Shown in pieces: positions 1 to 5,673 of a stretch of 5,677 nt of DNA. The notes below the pieces were generated by a model, which worked only from the letters and a program-made list of their open reading frames with translations, did not search any database and was not told the origin of the DNA. The number at the start of each line of letters is the position of its first letter. Position 1 is the stretch's first letter. The position numbers were made by a program, and so were the translations under genes. The DNA is from an uncultured Thermoplasmata archaeon (GTDB taxonomy: Archaea; Thermoplasmatota; Thermoplasmata; Methanomassiliicoccales; Methanomethylophilaceae), in contig CAMNNR010000085.1 in NCBI GenBank assembly GCA_946545675.1, forward strand, positions 1 through 5,677, read 5' to 3'.

Positions 1-59
1 GGGGATAAAGACGGCTGGTATATCCCCATGGTAAGTAGGATATTTCTTTACTGGCACAT

Positions 60-1448
60 TCACTCCAATTCCTTTTTGAGGATGTTTACGACACTTTCCA
101 TCACACACAGGCGTGCCGCCTTCTTGTTGTTGCCCGGCACGGCCACCCACGGAGCCCATGGTGTGTTGGTGGATGAAATCATGTCATCGACGTACTCGTC
201 GTAGGTGTCCCACTTCTCCCTGTTCCTCCAATCCTCATCAGTGAGCTTCCACTGCTTGAGGGGATCGTTCTTCCTGTCGTTGAACCTCTTGAGCTGTTCG
301 TCCTTGTCGATGTCTATCCAGAATTTCAGGACTATGATGCCGTGCCCATAGACGATGTGTTCGAACCCGTTCAGCTCATCGGCGGAACGGCTGTATTCCT
401 CCTTGGAGCAGAAACCCTCTATGGGTTCCACCATCATCCTGCCGTACCATGTGCGGTCGAATATTGTGATGTGTCCGGGATCCGGCAGATCACGGGCGAA
501 CCTCCACAGGTGGGTGTGGGCCTTGTCCTCAGCGGTGGGGGCCTTGATCCTCGCCACGCGATATCCGCGGGGGTTGAGTGCGTGGCAGACGTGCTTGATG
601 GCCCCTCCCTTTCCGGCGGCATCCCATCCCTCGAATCCGAGGACGAGAGAACGGCCGCTCATGGCAAGCAGGATCTGCAGTCTCTCCAACTCGCTGCTGA
701 GTTCATCCATGCGTTCCCCGTAGTTATCGGAATCCCCGTCGAGATCCAGTCCCTTGCGGGGATTGGGGTATTGCTTCCTGACCTTGGCCGGGGAGGTCTC
801 TTCCCATCCCCCTTTGACGCACTGCTTGAGACGCTTCACGATCACCTCGGTCACGTCTTCGACGGTCTCCTGCACACTGCGGACATCGACGATGTCCCAG
901 GGAGCACGCTTCGTATCCGTGGCTTTGACGATCGTAGGCATGATGGCCCTGAACTTCACGCGGTCGATGTGGTTGATGGAAAGGTAGGTGTTGTTGAAGA
1001 TGGTCTGCGTGCTGTACTCCTTCACGCGTTCGCGGAAGTCCTCGTTGCTCATCCTGAACCCGATCTTGATGATGAACGTCCCGTTGTTGAGGAGGTACTC
1101 CTCGAATCCCCTGATGCCCCCGATCTGCTCCTCGAGGTCCCTGTCATCGCCGTTGCATTTGTCGACAGCGAGGGAGTACCAGGACCGGTCGTACAGCACG
1201 ATGTCCCCCTTGCCGGGTGTGGCGTTCAGGATATCGGCGAATATGGCGCTGCTCTTCTTCGAGGCATCCATGTGGAAGTAACGGACGCCCATGGGCTCCA
1301 GGTTGCGGTCCAGCTCGTTTATCACCCTGCTGATCACCCTGCCGCTGCCGCCTTCGAAGAGTATGATCACAGGTATCTGTTTCGAGGCGATGTCTATCTG
1401 CACGGAGTTCAGTTCTTCATCGAGTTCATCGGGGATGAGCGAGCGCAT
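60..1448 (-). CDS. pap: Polyphosphate:AMP phosphotransferase, two-domain PPK2 family
   Basis: Predicted cytoplasmic kinase that transfers phosphate from polyphosphate to a nucleotide. Two-domain PPK2 enzymes characteristically convert AMP to ADP. The 462-residue protein has two tandem P-loop domains, near the usual length of about 475-500. The C-terminal domain is complete: Walker A GWDAAGKGG (274-282), Walker B ITIFDRTWYGR (327-337) and a lid DRKNDPLKQW (391-400). The N-terminal domain keeps the fold markers FEGGSGR (31-37) and DIVLYDRSWYS (82-92), but the Walker A aspartate and lysine are gone, so it is probably structural. The start at 1448 lies just before the conserved domain. No Shine-Dalgarno site precedes it, suggesting a leaderless message. 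It is transcribed divergently from the ATPase gene, and no partner gene is seen. Family assignment is firm; AMP as substrate is inferred from the domain architecture. Confidence 0.93.
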   Translation of the reverse strand: MRSLIPDELDEELNSVQIDIASKQIPVIILFEGGSGRVISRVINELDRNLEPMGVRYFHMDASKKSSAIFADILNATPGKGDIVLYDRSWYSLAVDKCNGDDRDLEEQIGGIRGFEEYLLNNGTFIIKIGFRMSNEDFRERVKEYSTQTIFNNTYLSINHIDRVKFRAIMPTIVKATDTKRAPWDIVDVRSVQETVEDVTEVIVKRLKQCVKGGWEETSPAKVRKQYPNPRKGLDLDGDSDNYGERMDELSSELERLQILLAMSGRSLVLGFEGWDAAGKGGAIKHVCHALNPRGYRVARIKAPTAEDKAHTHLWRFARDLPDPGHITIFDRTWYGRMMVEPIEGFCSKEEYSRSADELNGFEHIVYGHGIIVLKFWIDIDKDEQLKRFNDRKNDPLKQWKLTDEDWRNREKWDTYDEYVDDMISSTNTPWAPWVAVPGNNKKAARLCVMESVVNILKKELE

Positions 1449-1606
1449 AGTGGAGTTATGCCGATATTCGTTTTTGAAAGTTGGCTATCACTTGAGCTCC
1501 AGGATGAATGAAGTCAGATAGGTTGAAGAATCAAAGAATCGAGATTTTTACAAAGGCCCATCCCGCAAACATTGTATACGCAGGAAGGACATATAGGGAC
1601 GATAAG
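1449..1606. promoter_or_regulatory. Divergent intergenic region between PPK2 and ATPase genes
   Basis: This 158-bp stretch must hold the promoters of both divergent genes. For the ATPase, a TATA-like TGTATAC at about 1574-1579 lies roughly 30 bases before the ATG at 1607, an acceptable distance for a leaderless archaeal transcript. For PPK2, the minus-strand sequence TTTCAAAAA (about 1471-1479) sits at the right distance from the ATG at 1448 but is a poor TATA match. The bases from 1508 to 1606 also stay open in frame with the ATPase, but this part resembles no ATPase N-terminus. Promoter calls are by position and composition only. Confidence 0.35.
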
Positions 1607-2692
1607 ATGGCACAGGATATCCTCAAGAAAGTAACAATCAAAGGATTCAAGTCCATCAAAGATTCCACGATTGATCTTTCCAACATCAACGTGTTGATTG
1701 GACCTAATGGATCCGGAAAGTCCAATTTCATTTCTGCACTCTATTTCCTCCAGAAGATACTGGAAAAGAATCTGGCTGAAACCGTAAGCAGGATAGGTCT
1801 TCCCGCTCTCCTCTACAACGGTCCCAAGATAACGAAAGAAATCTCTATGGAATTCACATTCGGCAACATCTCTTACGGTTTCGTACTAAAGCCCAATGAT
1901 AATGGCGGACTGATCTTCTCCGATGAATATTACGGATGGGGCGGAGGAAAGTGGACTGTCAAGAGGAGTGTCCCCTTCGGAACGGAATCTGAATTCGAAA
2001 AAGGAGTCAACAACAAAATTGATGCGTATGTCAAACCCGTTCTGGCAGCCAAAAACTGGAGAGTATATCACTTCCATGATACATCTACCAACTCCAGTAT
2101 GAAACAAGTCGGCAATATGGCTGACACAGTTTCTTTGCATCACGATGCGTCTAACCTAGCACCGTTCTTGTACTATCTCAAGCACAAATATCCTTTGGAT
2201 TACCAGAACATAGTGAGTACCGTAAGATATATTGCCCCCCTTTTCGGCGATTTCGTTCTTGAACCGAACACCGAGAACGAAGAACTCATACGCTTAAGGT
2301 GGAAACAAGCTGGCTGTGATGAGGTATTCGGGGTGAATCAATTATCCGACGGTACATTAAGGTTCATCTGTCTTTCCGTGCTCCTCCTCCAACCTGCTAA
2401 TCTGCAACCTTCGACAATAATCTTAGACGAACCCGAACTGGGCCTTCACCCTTCTGCAATCTCTATGCTCTCTGATCTTATTCGCAAAGCATCCCTGAAA
2501 AAGCAGATAATTGTCAGTACCCAGTCCACCGAACTTCTTGATCATTTCGACTCCGACAATGTAATAATTGCGGAAATCGACCAGTCTGGTTCCACCTACA
2601 GAAGACTGTCAAAAAAAGAATTGGACGATTGGCTGAACGAATACACGCTCAGTGACATCTGGAAGAAAAACATTATCGGTGGCCTCCCATGA
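1607..2692 (+). CDS. AAA/ABC-type ATPase (AAA_21-like), ATPase half of an ATPase-DUF4276 pair
   Basis: P-loop ATPase of the SMC/RecF/OLD-like type. From the ATG at 1607 the protein has 361 residues. It opens with the family pattern KKVTIKGFKSIKDS (7-20), then Walker A GPNGSGKS (32-39), an ABC-signature-like QLSDGTLRF (245-253), Walker B IILDEPELGLHP (271-282) and a switch segment VSTQSTELLDHF (303-314). The central part (about 60-240) is poorly conserved, as is usual. An in-frame ATG at 1508 would add 33 residues that match nothing expected upstream of a first beta strand, so 1607 is preferred. The stop overlaps the start of the DUF4276-like remnant as ATGA, indicating translational coupling. 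The gene is more AT-rich than its neighbours: 44% G+C in 2401-2580 against 54% in 3901-4080, by hand count. All ATPase motifs are intact, but the partner is broken, so the protein is probably an orphan. A defence role is inference. Confidence 0.85.
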   Translation: MAQDILKKVTIKGFKSIKDSTIDLSNINVLIGPNGSGKSNFISALYFLQKILEKNLAETVSRIGLPALLYNGPKITKEISMEFTFGNISYGFVLKPNDNGGLIFSDEYYGWGGGKWTVKRSVPFGTESEFEKGVNNKIDAYVKPVLAAKNWRVYHFHDTSTNSSMKQVGNMADTVSLHHDASNLAPFLYYLKHKYPLDYQNIVSTVRYIAPLFGDFVLEPNTENEELIRLRWKQAGCDEVFGVNQLSDGTLRFICLSVLLLQPANLQPSTIILDEPELGLHPSAISMLSDLIRKASLKKQIIVSTQSTELLDHFDSDNVIIAEIDQSGSTYRRLSKKELDDWLNEYTLSDIWKKNIIGGLP

Positions 2693-2861
2693 GTAGAGTC
2701 TACATCATCTGCGAAGGGAAACAGAATCGGTATTTGTGGATAAACTGATAGCTCCATATCTCCAGAACTACGGGATATATTCGACATGTCTGCTTCTTAA
2801 CAGTAGTGACAAAGTGGCAAGATCAGGATGGAGAAATCGTTCAGTTTTTAATTCTGGATGA
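2689..2861 (+). pseudogene. Frameshifted and truncated DUF4276-like gene, former partner of the ATPase
   Basis: Starting at the ATG that overlaps the ATPase stop, the first frame reads MSRVYIICEGKQNRY and then hits TGA at 2746-2748. One base back, from 2733, the frame continues FVDKLIAPYLQNYGIYST and CLLLNSSDKVARSGW, ending at TGA 2859-2861. Joined, this matches the N-terminal pattern I know for DUF4276 proteins: a hydrophobic strand, E-G-x-x-E/N-x-x-F-V, then L-A-P-x-L and a run of leucines. Loss of one T from a T-run at 2733-2735 would explain the break. DUF4276 proteins are usually around 200 residues or more; here only about 55 codons remain before the chelatase promoter and gene, so most of the gene has been deleted. 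Neither frame could give a working protein. The family call rests on a short stretch and was not searched. Confidence 0.7.
2845..2852 (+). promoter_or_regulatory. TATA-like box of the first chelatase gene
   Basis: TTTTTAAT is centred about 27 bases before the ATG at 2876, the expected spacing for a leaderless archaeal transcript. No Shine-Dalgarno sequence precedes that ATG. The box lies inside the tail of the DUF4276 remnant, so the gene's promoter abuts the deletion. An imperfect inverted repeat (CTGGA / TCCAG, 2854-2858 and 2866-2870) sits between the box and the start codon. Confidence 0.45.
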
Positions 2862-2875
2862 TATCTCCAGAAAAC

Positions 2876-3658
2876 ATGGGCAAGAAAGCAATCCTAGTCA
2901 TCAGCTTCGGAACCAGCTACAACGAGAACAGGGAAGAGACCATCGTCCCCACCGAGAAAGCCATCGCAGCAGCCTTCCCCGACCGTGAACTCAGGCGTGC
3001 CTGGACCAGCAAGATGATCATCGCCAAGCTCAAGAAGAGGGACAACGAGCACATCGACTACATCGACGAGGCCATGGACAAACTCGTGTCGGAGGGATTC
3101 GATGATGTCATCGTCCAGTCCACCCATGTCATGAACGGGGACGAATACGATTTCGTGGAATCCATCGTATCCCGCTACAAGGACAAGGTCCCCTCCCTGA
3201 AGATAGGGAAACCCCTGCTCACCTCTGACGAGGACTACGACGAGGTCCTCGAATGCATCAGGAAGGATATCGTGCCCCTCGGTAACGGCGGTGCCATGGT
3301 GCTCATGGGCCACGGAACCGAACATTTCGCCAACGCCACATACAGCGAGCTCCAGCTCAAACTCAGGTTCGCAGGTATGAGGAACATCTACATTACCACC
3401 GTAGAGGGATTCCCCACCTTCGAGAACACCATCAGCATGCTCAAGGAGGACGGTGTGAAGAAGGTCACCCTCATGCCCTTCATGATCGTCGCCGGGGACC
3501 ATGCGAACAACGATATGGCCGGCGATGACGACGACTCCCTGAAATCCGTGATCATGGCTGAGGGAATCGATGTCGACTGTGTCGTGAAGGGTCTCGGAAG
3601 TCTTCCTTCGATAAGGGACATGTTCGTCGAGCACGCCAAGAACGCCGGACAGATCTGA
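2876..3658 (+). CDS. cbiK: Sirohydrochlorin cobaltochelatase, CbiK type (first copy)
   Basis: Class II chelatase that inserts Co2+ into sirohydrochlorin in the anaerobic (early-cobalt) route to corrinoids. The 260-residue length matches the CbiK family, roughly twice that of the small archaeal CbiX/CfbA enzymes. Visible motifs are the N-terminal strand AILVISFGTSY (5-15), QSTHVMNG (81-88), LMGHGTEHFAN (143-153) with H146, TTVEGFP (174-180) with E177, and VAGDHANNDMAG (205-216) with H209. These His-Glu-His positions correspond to the known metal ligands of CbiK. There is no signal peptide, so it is cytoplasmic, unlike the periplasmic CbiK of Desulfovibrio. The ATG at 2876 is chosen over 2858 because it gives a gap-free alignment to the second copy from residue 1 and has a better-placed TATA box. 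Residues 217-220 form an acidic DDDD run absent from the second copy. Nickel insertion is a possible alternative activity. Confidence 0.93.
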   Translation: MGKKAILVISFGTSYNENREETIVPTEKAIAAAFPDRELRRAWTSKMIIAKLKKRDNEHIDYIDEAMDKLVSEGFDDVIVQSTHVMNGDEYDFVESIVSRYKDKVPSLKIGKPLLTSDEDYDEVLECIRKDIVPLGNGGAMVLMGHGTEHFANATYSELQLKLRFAGMRNIYITTVEGFPTFENTISMLKEDGVKKVTLMPFMIVAGDHANNDMAGDDDDSLKSVIMAEGIDVDCVVKGLGSLPSIRDMFVEHAKNAGQI

Positions 3659-3753
3659 ATACGATAACACTAAACCTCTTTCACAAACACTTTAAGTAAC
3701 ACTATTTTGTAATTAAGCGCATACTTAAATAACCGGTTATCTTACCGGCAGGT
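3659..3753 (+). promoter_or_regulatory. Promoter/operator region between the two chelatase genes
   Basis: This is an AT-rich 95-bp spacer. A TATA-like TTAAATAA (3725-3732) is centred about 26 bases before the ATG at 3754, which fits leaderless transcription. A GCAGGT just before the ATG is too close to serve as a normal ribosome binding site. A perfect 12-bp palindrome ATAACCGGTTAT (3729-3740) overlaps the downstream edge of the box. An 8-bp inverted repeat, TTTAAGTA (3691-3698) and TACTTAAA (3722-3729), reaches into the box from upstream, and TAACACTA is repeated directly at 3665-3672 and 3697-3704. A pyrimidine run (3675-3682) and TATTTTGT (3703-3710) might end the first gene's transcript, but this is weak. 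Confidence 0.55.
3729..3740. repeat. Perfect 12-bp palindrome overlapping the second chelatase promoter
   Basis: ATAACCGGTTAT is its own reverse complement. It begins inside the TATA-like box and ends 13 bases before the ATG at 3754. A protein dimer bound here would block pre-initiation complex assembly, so it is a candidate repressor operator. A metal- or corrinoid-responsive regulator would make sense in context, but none is encoded in this window. The half-site is partly echoed at 3743-3748 (TACCGG). Confidence 0.5.
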
Positions 3754-4536
3754 ATGAGCAGGAAAGCCATCGTAGTCGTCAGCTACGGGACCAGTTACAT
3801 CGAGACCAGGGAGAAGACCATCGGTGCCATCGAGAAGGATATCGCCGCCGCTTTCCCCGACCGCGACCTGAGGCGTGCGTTCACCGCCCGCATGGTGATC
3901 GATATCATCAGGAAGAAGGAAGGCATCGAGGTCGACTTCATCGAGGGTGCACTGGAGAAACTTGCCAACGAAGGGTACGAGGACGTCATCGTGCAGCCTA
4001 CGCACATCACCAACGGCGGACAGTACGACCACGCAGCAGACAGCGTGAGGAAGTTCAAGGATAGGTTCAAATCGATCCGCATGGGGACCGCCCTGCTCAC
4101 CACCGAGGCCGATTACGACGAGGTCCTGGAGACCATCCGGGACGAATTCTACCCCAAAGAGAAGGATACCGCCCTGGTCATGATGGGGCATGGCACCGTC
4201 CACTATGCCAATGCCACCTACAGCCAATTGCACATGAAGTTCCAGCAGTGTGGGATGGAGAATGCTTACATCACCGTCGTGGAGGGATTCCCCTACTTCG
4301 ATGACACCGTGAAGATGCTCCGCGGAAAGGGTTACAGGAAGGTCGTACTCGTGCCTCTTATGGTCGTCGCGGGAGACCACGCCACCAACGACCTCGCGGG
4401 AGACAGGCCCGATTCCCTCAAGAACCTCATGAAGGCCGAAGGATACGAAGTGGAATGCATCGTGAAGGGCCTGGGCGAGAATGCGGCCTTCAGGAAGCTG
4501 TTCGTGCAGCACGCACTGAAAGCCGGCGAACTCTGA
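3754..4536 (+). CDS. cbiK: Sirohydrochlorin cobaltochelatase, CbiK type (second copy)
   Basis: Paralogue of the preceding gene, also 260 residues and aligning without gaps; about 138 of 260 positions are identical by hand count (53%). It has the same catalytic set: AIVVVSYGTSY (5-15), QPTHITNG (81-88), MMGHGTVHYAN (143-153) with H146, VVEGFP (175-180) with E177, and VAGDHATNDLAG (205-216) with H209. The ending GLGENAAFRKLFVQHA (239-254) is characteristic of CbiK. It lacks a signal peptide, so it should act in the cytoplasm. The two copies diverge most around residues 51-60, 97-111 and 131-139. Its own promoter with an overlapping palindrome suggests separate control from the first copy. Both copies look functional. 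One may serve cobalt for corrinoids and the other nickel for F430, but the sequence does not say which. Its TGA (4534-4536) directly abuts the stop of the opposing LRR gene. Confidence 0.93.
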   Translation: MSRKAIVVVSYGTSYIETREKTIGAIEKDIAAAFPDRDLRRAFTARMVIDIIRKKEGIEVDFIEGALEKLANEGYEDVIVQPTHITNGGQYDHAADSVRKFKDRFKSIRMGTALLTTEADYDEVLETIRDEFYPKEKDTALVMMGHGTVHYANATYSQLHMKFQQCGMENAYITVVEGFPYFDDTVKMLRGKGYRKVVLVPLMVVAGDHATNDLAGDRPDSLKNLMKAEGYEVECIVKGLGENAAFRKLFVQHALKAGEL

Positions 4537-5664
4537 TCAGTCGTCCAGATAATCTATCTCGGCCTGCTTGGGGAAACAGATGTCCTCATCCCCTATGGGG
4601 AAATGCATCGACACCTTGCGGAGGCTCTCGCTGTAGAACGCCATGGGTCCGATGTCCATCAGGGCCTCGGGGATTGCGATCTCCTCCAGATTGGTCTTGA
4701 GGAATGCTCCTGTACCCACTGATTCGAGGGTGCCCGGCAGATCCACTTTCCTCAGGGAACGGCAGTCCGCGAAAGCGCGGGGCTCGATGATCCTGCACAT
4801 ACCCAGATTGACGTTTTCGAGCGATTCGCATAATGAGAATGCTTCGGCCGGAACGGTACGTACGTTCCCAAGATCCAGATTCCGCAGATTGAAACAGCAC
4901 CTGCATACCTGAGTTCCGAGGGATTTCACATTCTCAGGGAGAATAAGTTCCTCGATGGCAGTGCCAGCGAGCGCATTGTTGCCCAGTCTCATGACTTCCT
5001 CAGGCACATCAGAATAACCCGCACATCCTGCGATGAGACATTTCATGTCCGAATCATACAATGACCCAGCAAAGGATTTGTAATTCTCATTGCCGTCATC
5101 CACGCCTATCGAACGGAGGTTCAGGCAATAGGAAAAGGGGTTGTCGACCACGGTCTCGAGAGTGGCAGGCAGACATATGGAATCAAGGGAGTCGTCACGG
5201 TTGAACGCCCTCCCGCCGATGTATTTCAGGCAGGGAGAGGATTCGAATCTCGTGAGACCGGGGCACGAACCGAAGGAATCGAACCCTATGCTCTCCACCG
5301 ATTCCCCGAGCACGACATCGTCGAGGGTGGGGCAATGGGAGAACGCCCCGCCGAGAATCGCCTTCACTCCGTTCCCGAACCTGACCTCCTGCAGGGATTT
5401 GCAATCGCAGAACGCATCCTCCCCGATGGTCTCGACGGAATCGGGTATCTCCACCTCCACCAGGTCGGAGGTGTGGAATGCCTCGGTACCGATGGAGGTT
5501 ATCCCTTCCCCGATGCTGACGTGATCGAAGTCAAGGTAGTACCAGGGGATATCCAGGATATCCGAGTCCAGTTTGGGGAGGAAGTTCATGGGCCCGGAAC
5601 CGTCGAGATACAGCGTGTCGCCCTGTATCTCCCAGCGGATGTCCGTACCCATCAGTCTCTCCAT
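4537..5664 (-). CDS. BspA-type leucine-rich-repeat protein (LRR_5 family)
   Basis: A 375-residue protein built from LRR_5 (Treponema/BspA) repeats of about 22-24 residues. A clear unit is IPDSVETIGEDAFCDCKSL (73-91), recurring with variations from about residue 50 to 350. An N-terminal strand region, WEIQGDTLYLDGSGPM (11-26), is the usual lead-in for such proteins. A spacer at about 188-222 (GNENYKSFAGSLYDSD, 191-206) interrupts the array, as in other BspA proteins. BspA homologues are typically surface or secreted binding proteins, but no signal peptide, transmembrane segment or anchor is visible here, so this one is probably cytoplasmic or exported unconventionally. It has 16 cysteines. Two starts are possible: 5664 with GAGG five bases upstream, and 5652 with GGAG six bases upstream, giving 371 residues. 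The longer form is listed. Ligand and role are unknown. Confidence 0.85.
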   Translation of the reverse strand: MERLMGTDIRWEIQGDTLYLDGSGPMNFLPKLDSDILDIPWYYLDFDHVSIGEGITSIGTEAFHTSDLVEVEIPDSVETIGEDAFCDCKSLQEVRFGNGVKAILGGAFSHCPTLDDVVLGESVESIGFDSFGSCPGLTRFESSPCLKYIGGRAFNRDDSLDSICLPATLETVVDNPFSYCLNLRSIGVDDGNENYKSFAGSLYDSDMKCLIAGCAGYSDVPEEVMRLGNNALAGTAIEELILPENVKSLGTQVCRCCFNLRNLDLGNVRTVPAEAFSLCESLENVNLGMCRIIEPRAFADCRSLRKVDLPGTLESVGTGAFLKTNLEEIAIPEALMDIGPMAFYSESLRKVSMHFPIGDEDICFPKQAEIDYLDD

Positions 5665-5669
5665 GGTCG

Positions 5670-5673
5670 CCTC
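5670..5673 (-). promoter_or_regulatory. Shine-Dalgarno-like site before the LRR gene
   Basis: On the minus strand GAGG stands five bases before the ATG at 5664. A second site, GGAG at 5659-5662, stands six bases before the alternative ATG at 5652. The sequence alone does not decide which is used. The LRR gene is the only intact gene here with a well-placed Shine-Dalgarno site, which suggests a leadered message or an upstream co-transcribed gene beyond the window edge. Confidence 0.4.

Noticed and set aside
1..204. Plus-strand open frame from the window edge, and a possible minus-strand start at 29
   Set aside because: The plus frame mostly overlaps the 3' end of PPK2, and its translation is not recognisable. 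The minus-strand ATG leaves only nine codons in view without a ribosome site, so nothing can be supported in bases 1-59.
342..1511. Long plus-strand open frame of 389 codons antisense to PPK2
   Set aside because: It lies entirely over the PPK2 gene. Its translation is low complexity (many V, D, H, G, L) with no recognisable domain, as expected for a codon-bias shadow of a G+C-rich gene.
1508..1606. 33-codon N-terminal extension of the ATPase from the ATG at 1508
   Set aside because: ATPases of this family begin a few residues before the first strand (KVTIKGFKSI), which the ATG at 1607 provides. The extension matches no known pattern, and the bases carry a TATA-like element instead.
2725..2748. 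Programmed -1 frameshift to join the two DUF4276-like frames
   Set aside because: No X-XXY-YYZ slippery heptamer is present in frame, and the second frame also ends early, so a shift would still not make a full protein. A base loss in a T-run is simpler.
2858..2875. Six-codon extension of the first chelatase from the ATG at 2858
   Set aside because: Starting at 2876 gives exactly the same length and a residue-1 alignment with the second copy, plus correct TATA spacing.
2806..2988. Open frame starting GTG at 2806 and running into the first chelatase gene
   Set aside because: Most of it overlaps the chelatase in another frame, and its peptide has no recognisable motif.
2894..3670. Minus-strand open frame of 258 codons over the first chelatase gene
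   Set aside because: It is antisense to a well-supported CbiK gene and shows the same V/D/G/H-rich shadow composition. The similar frame at 3742-4512 over the second copy is explained the same way, because the two sense genes are homologous.
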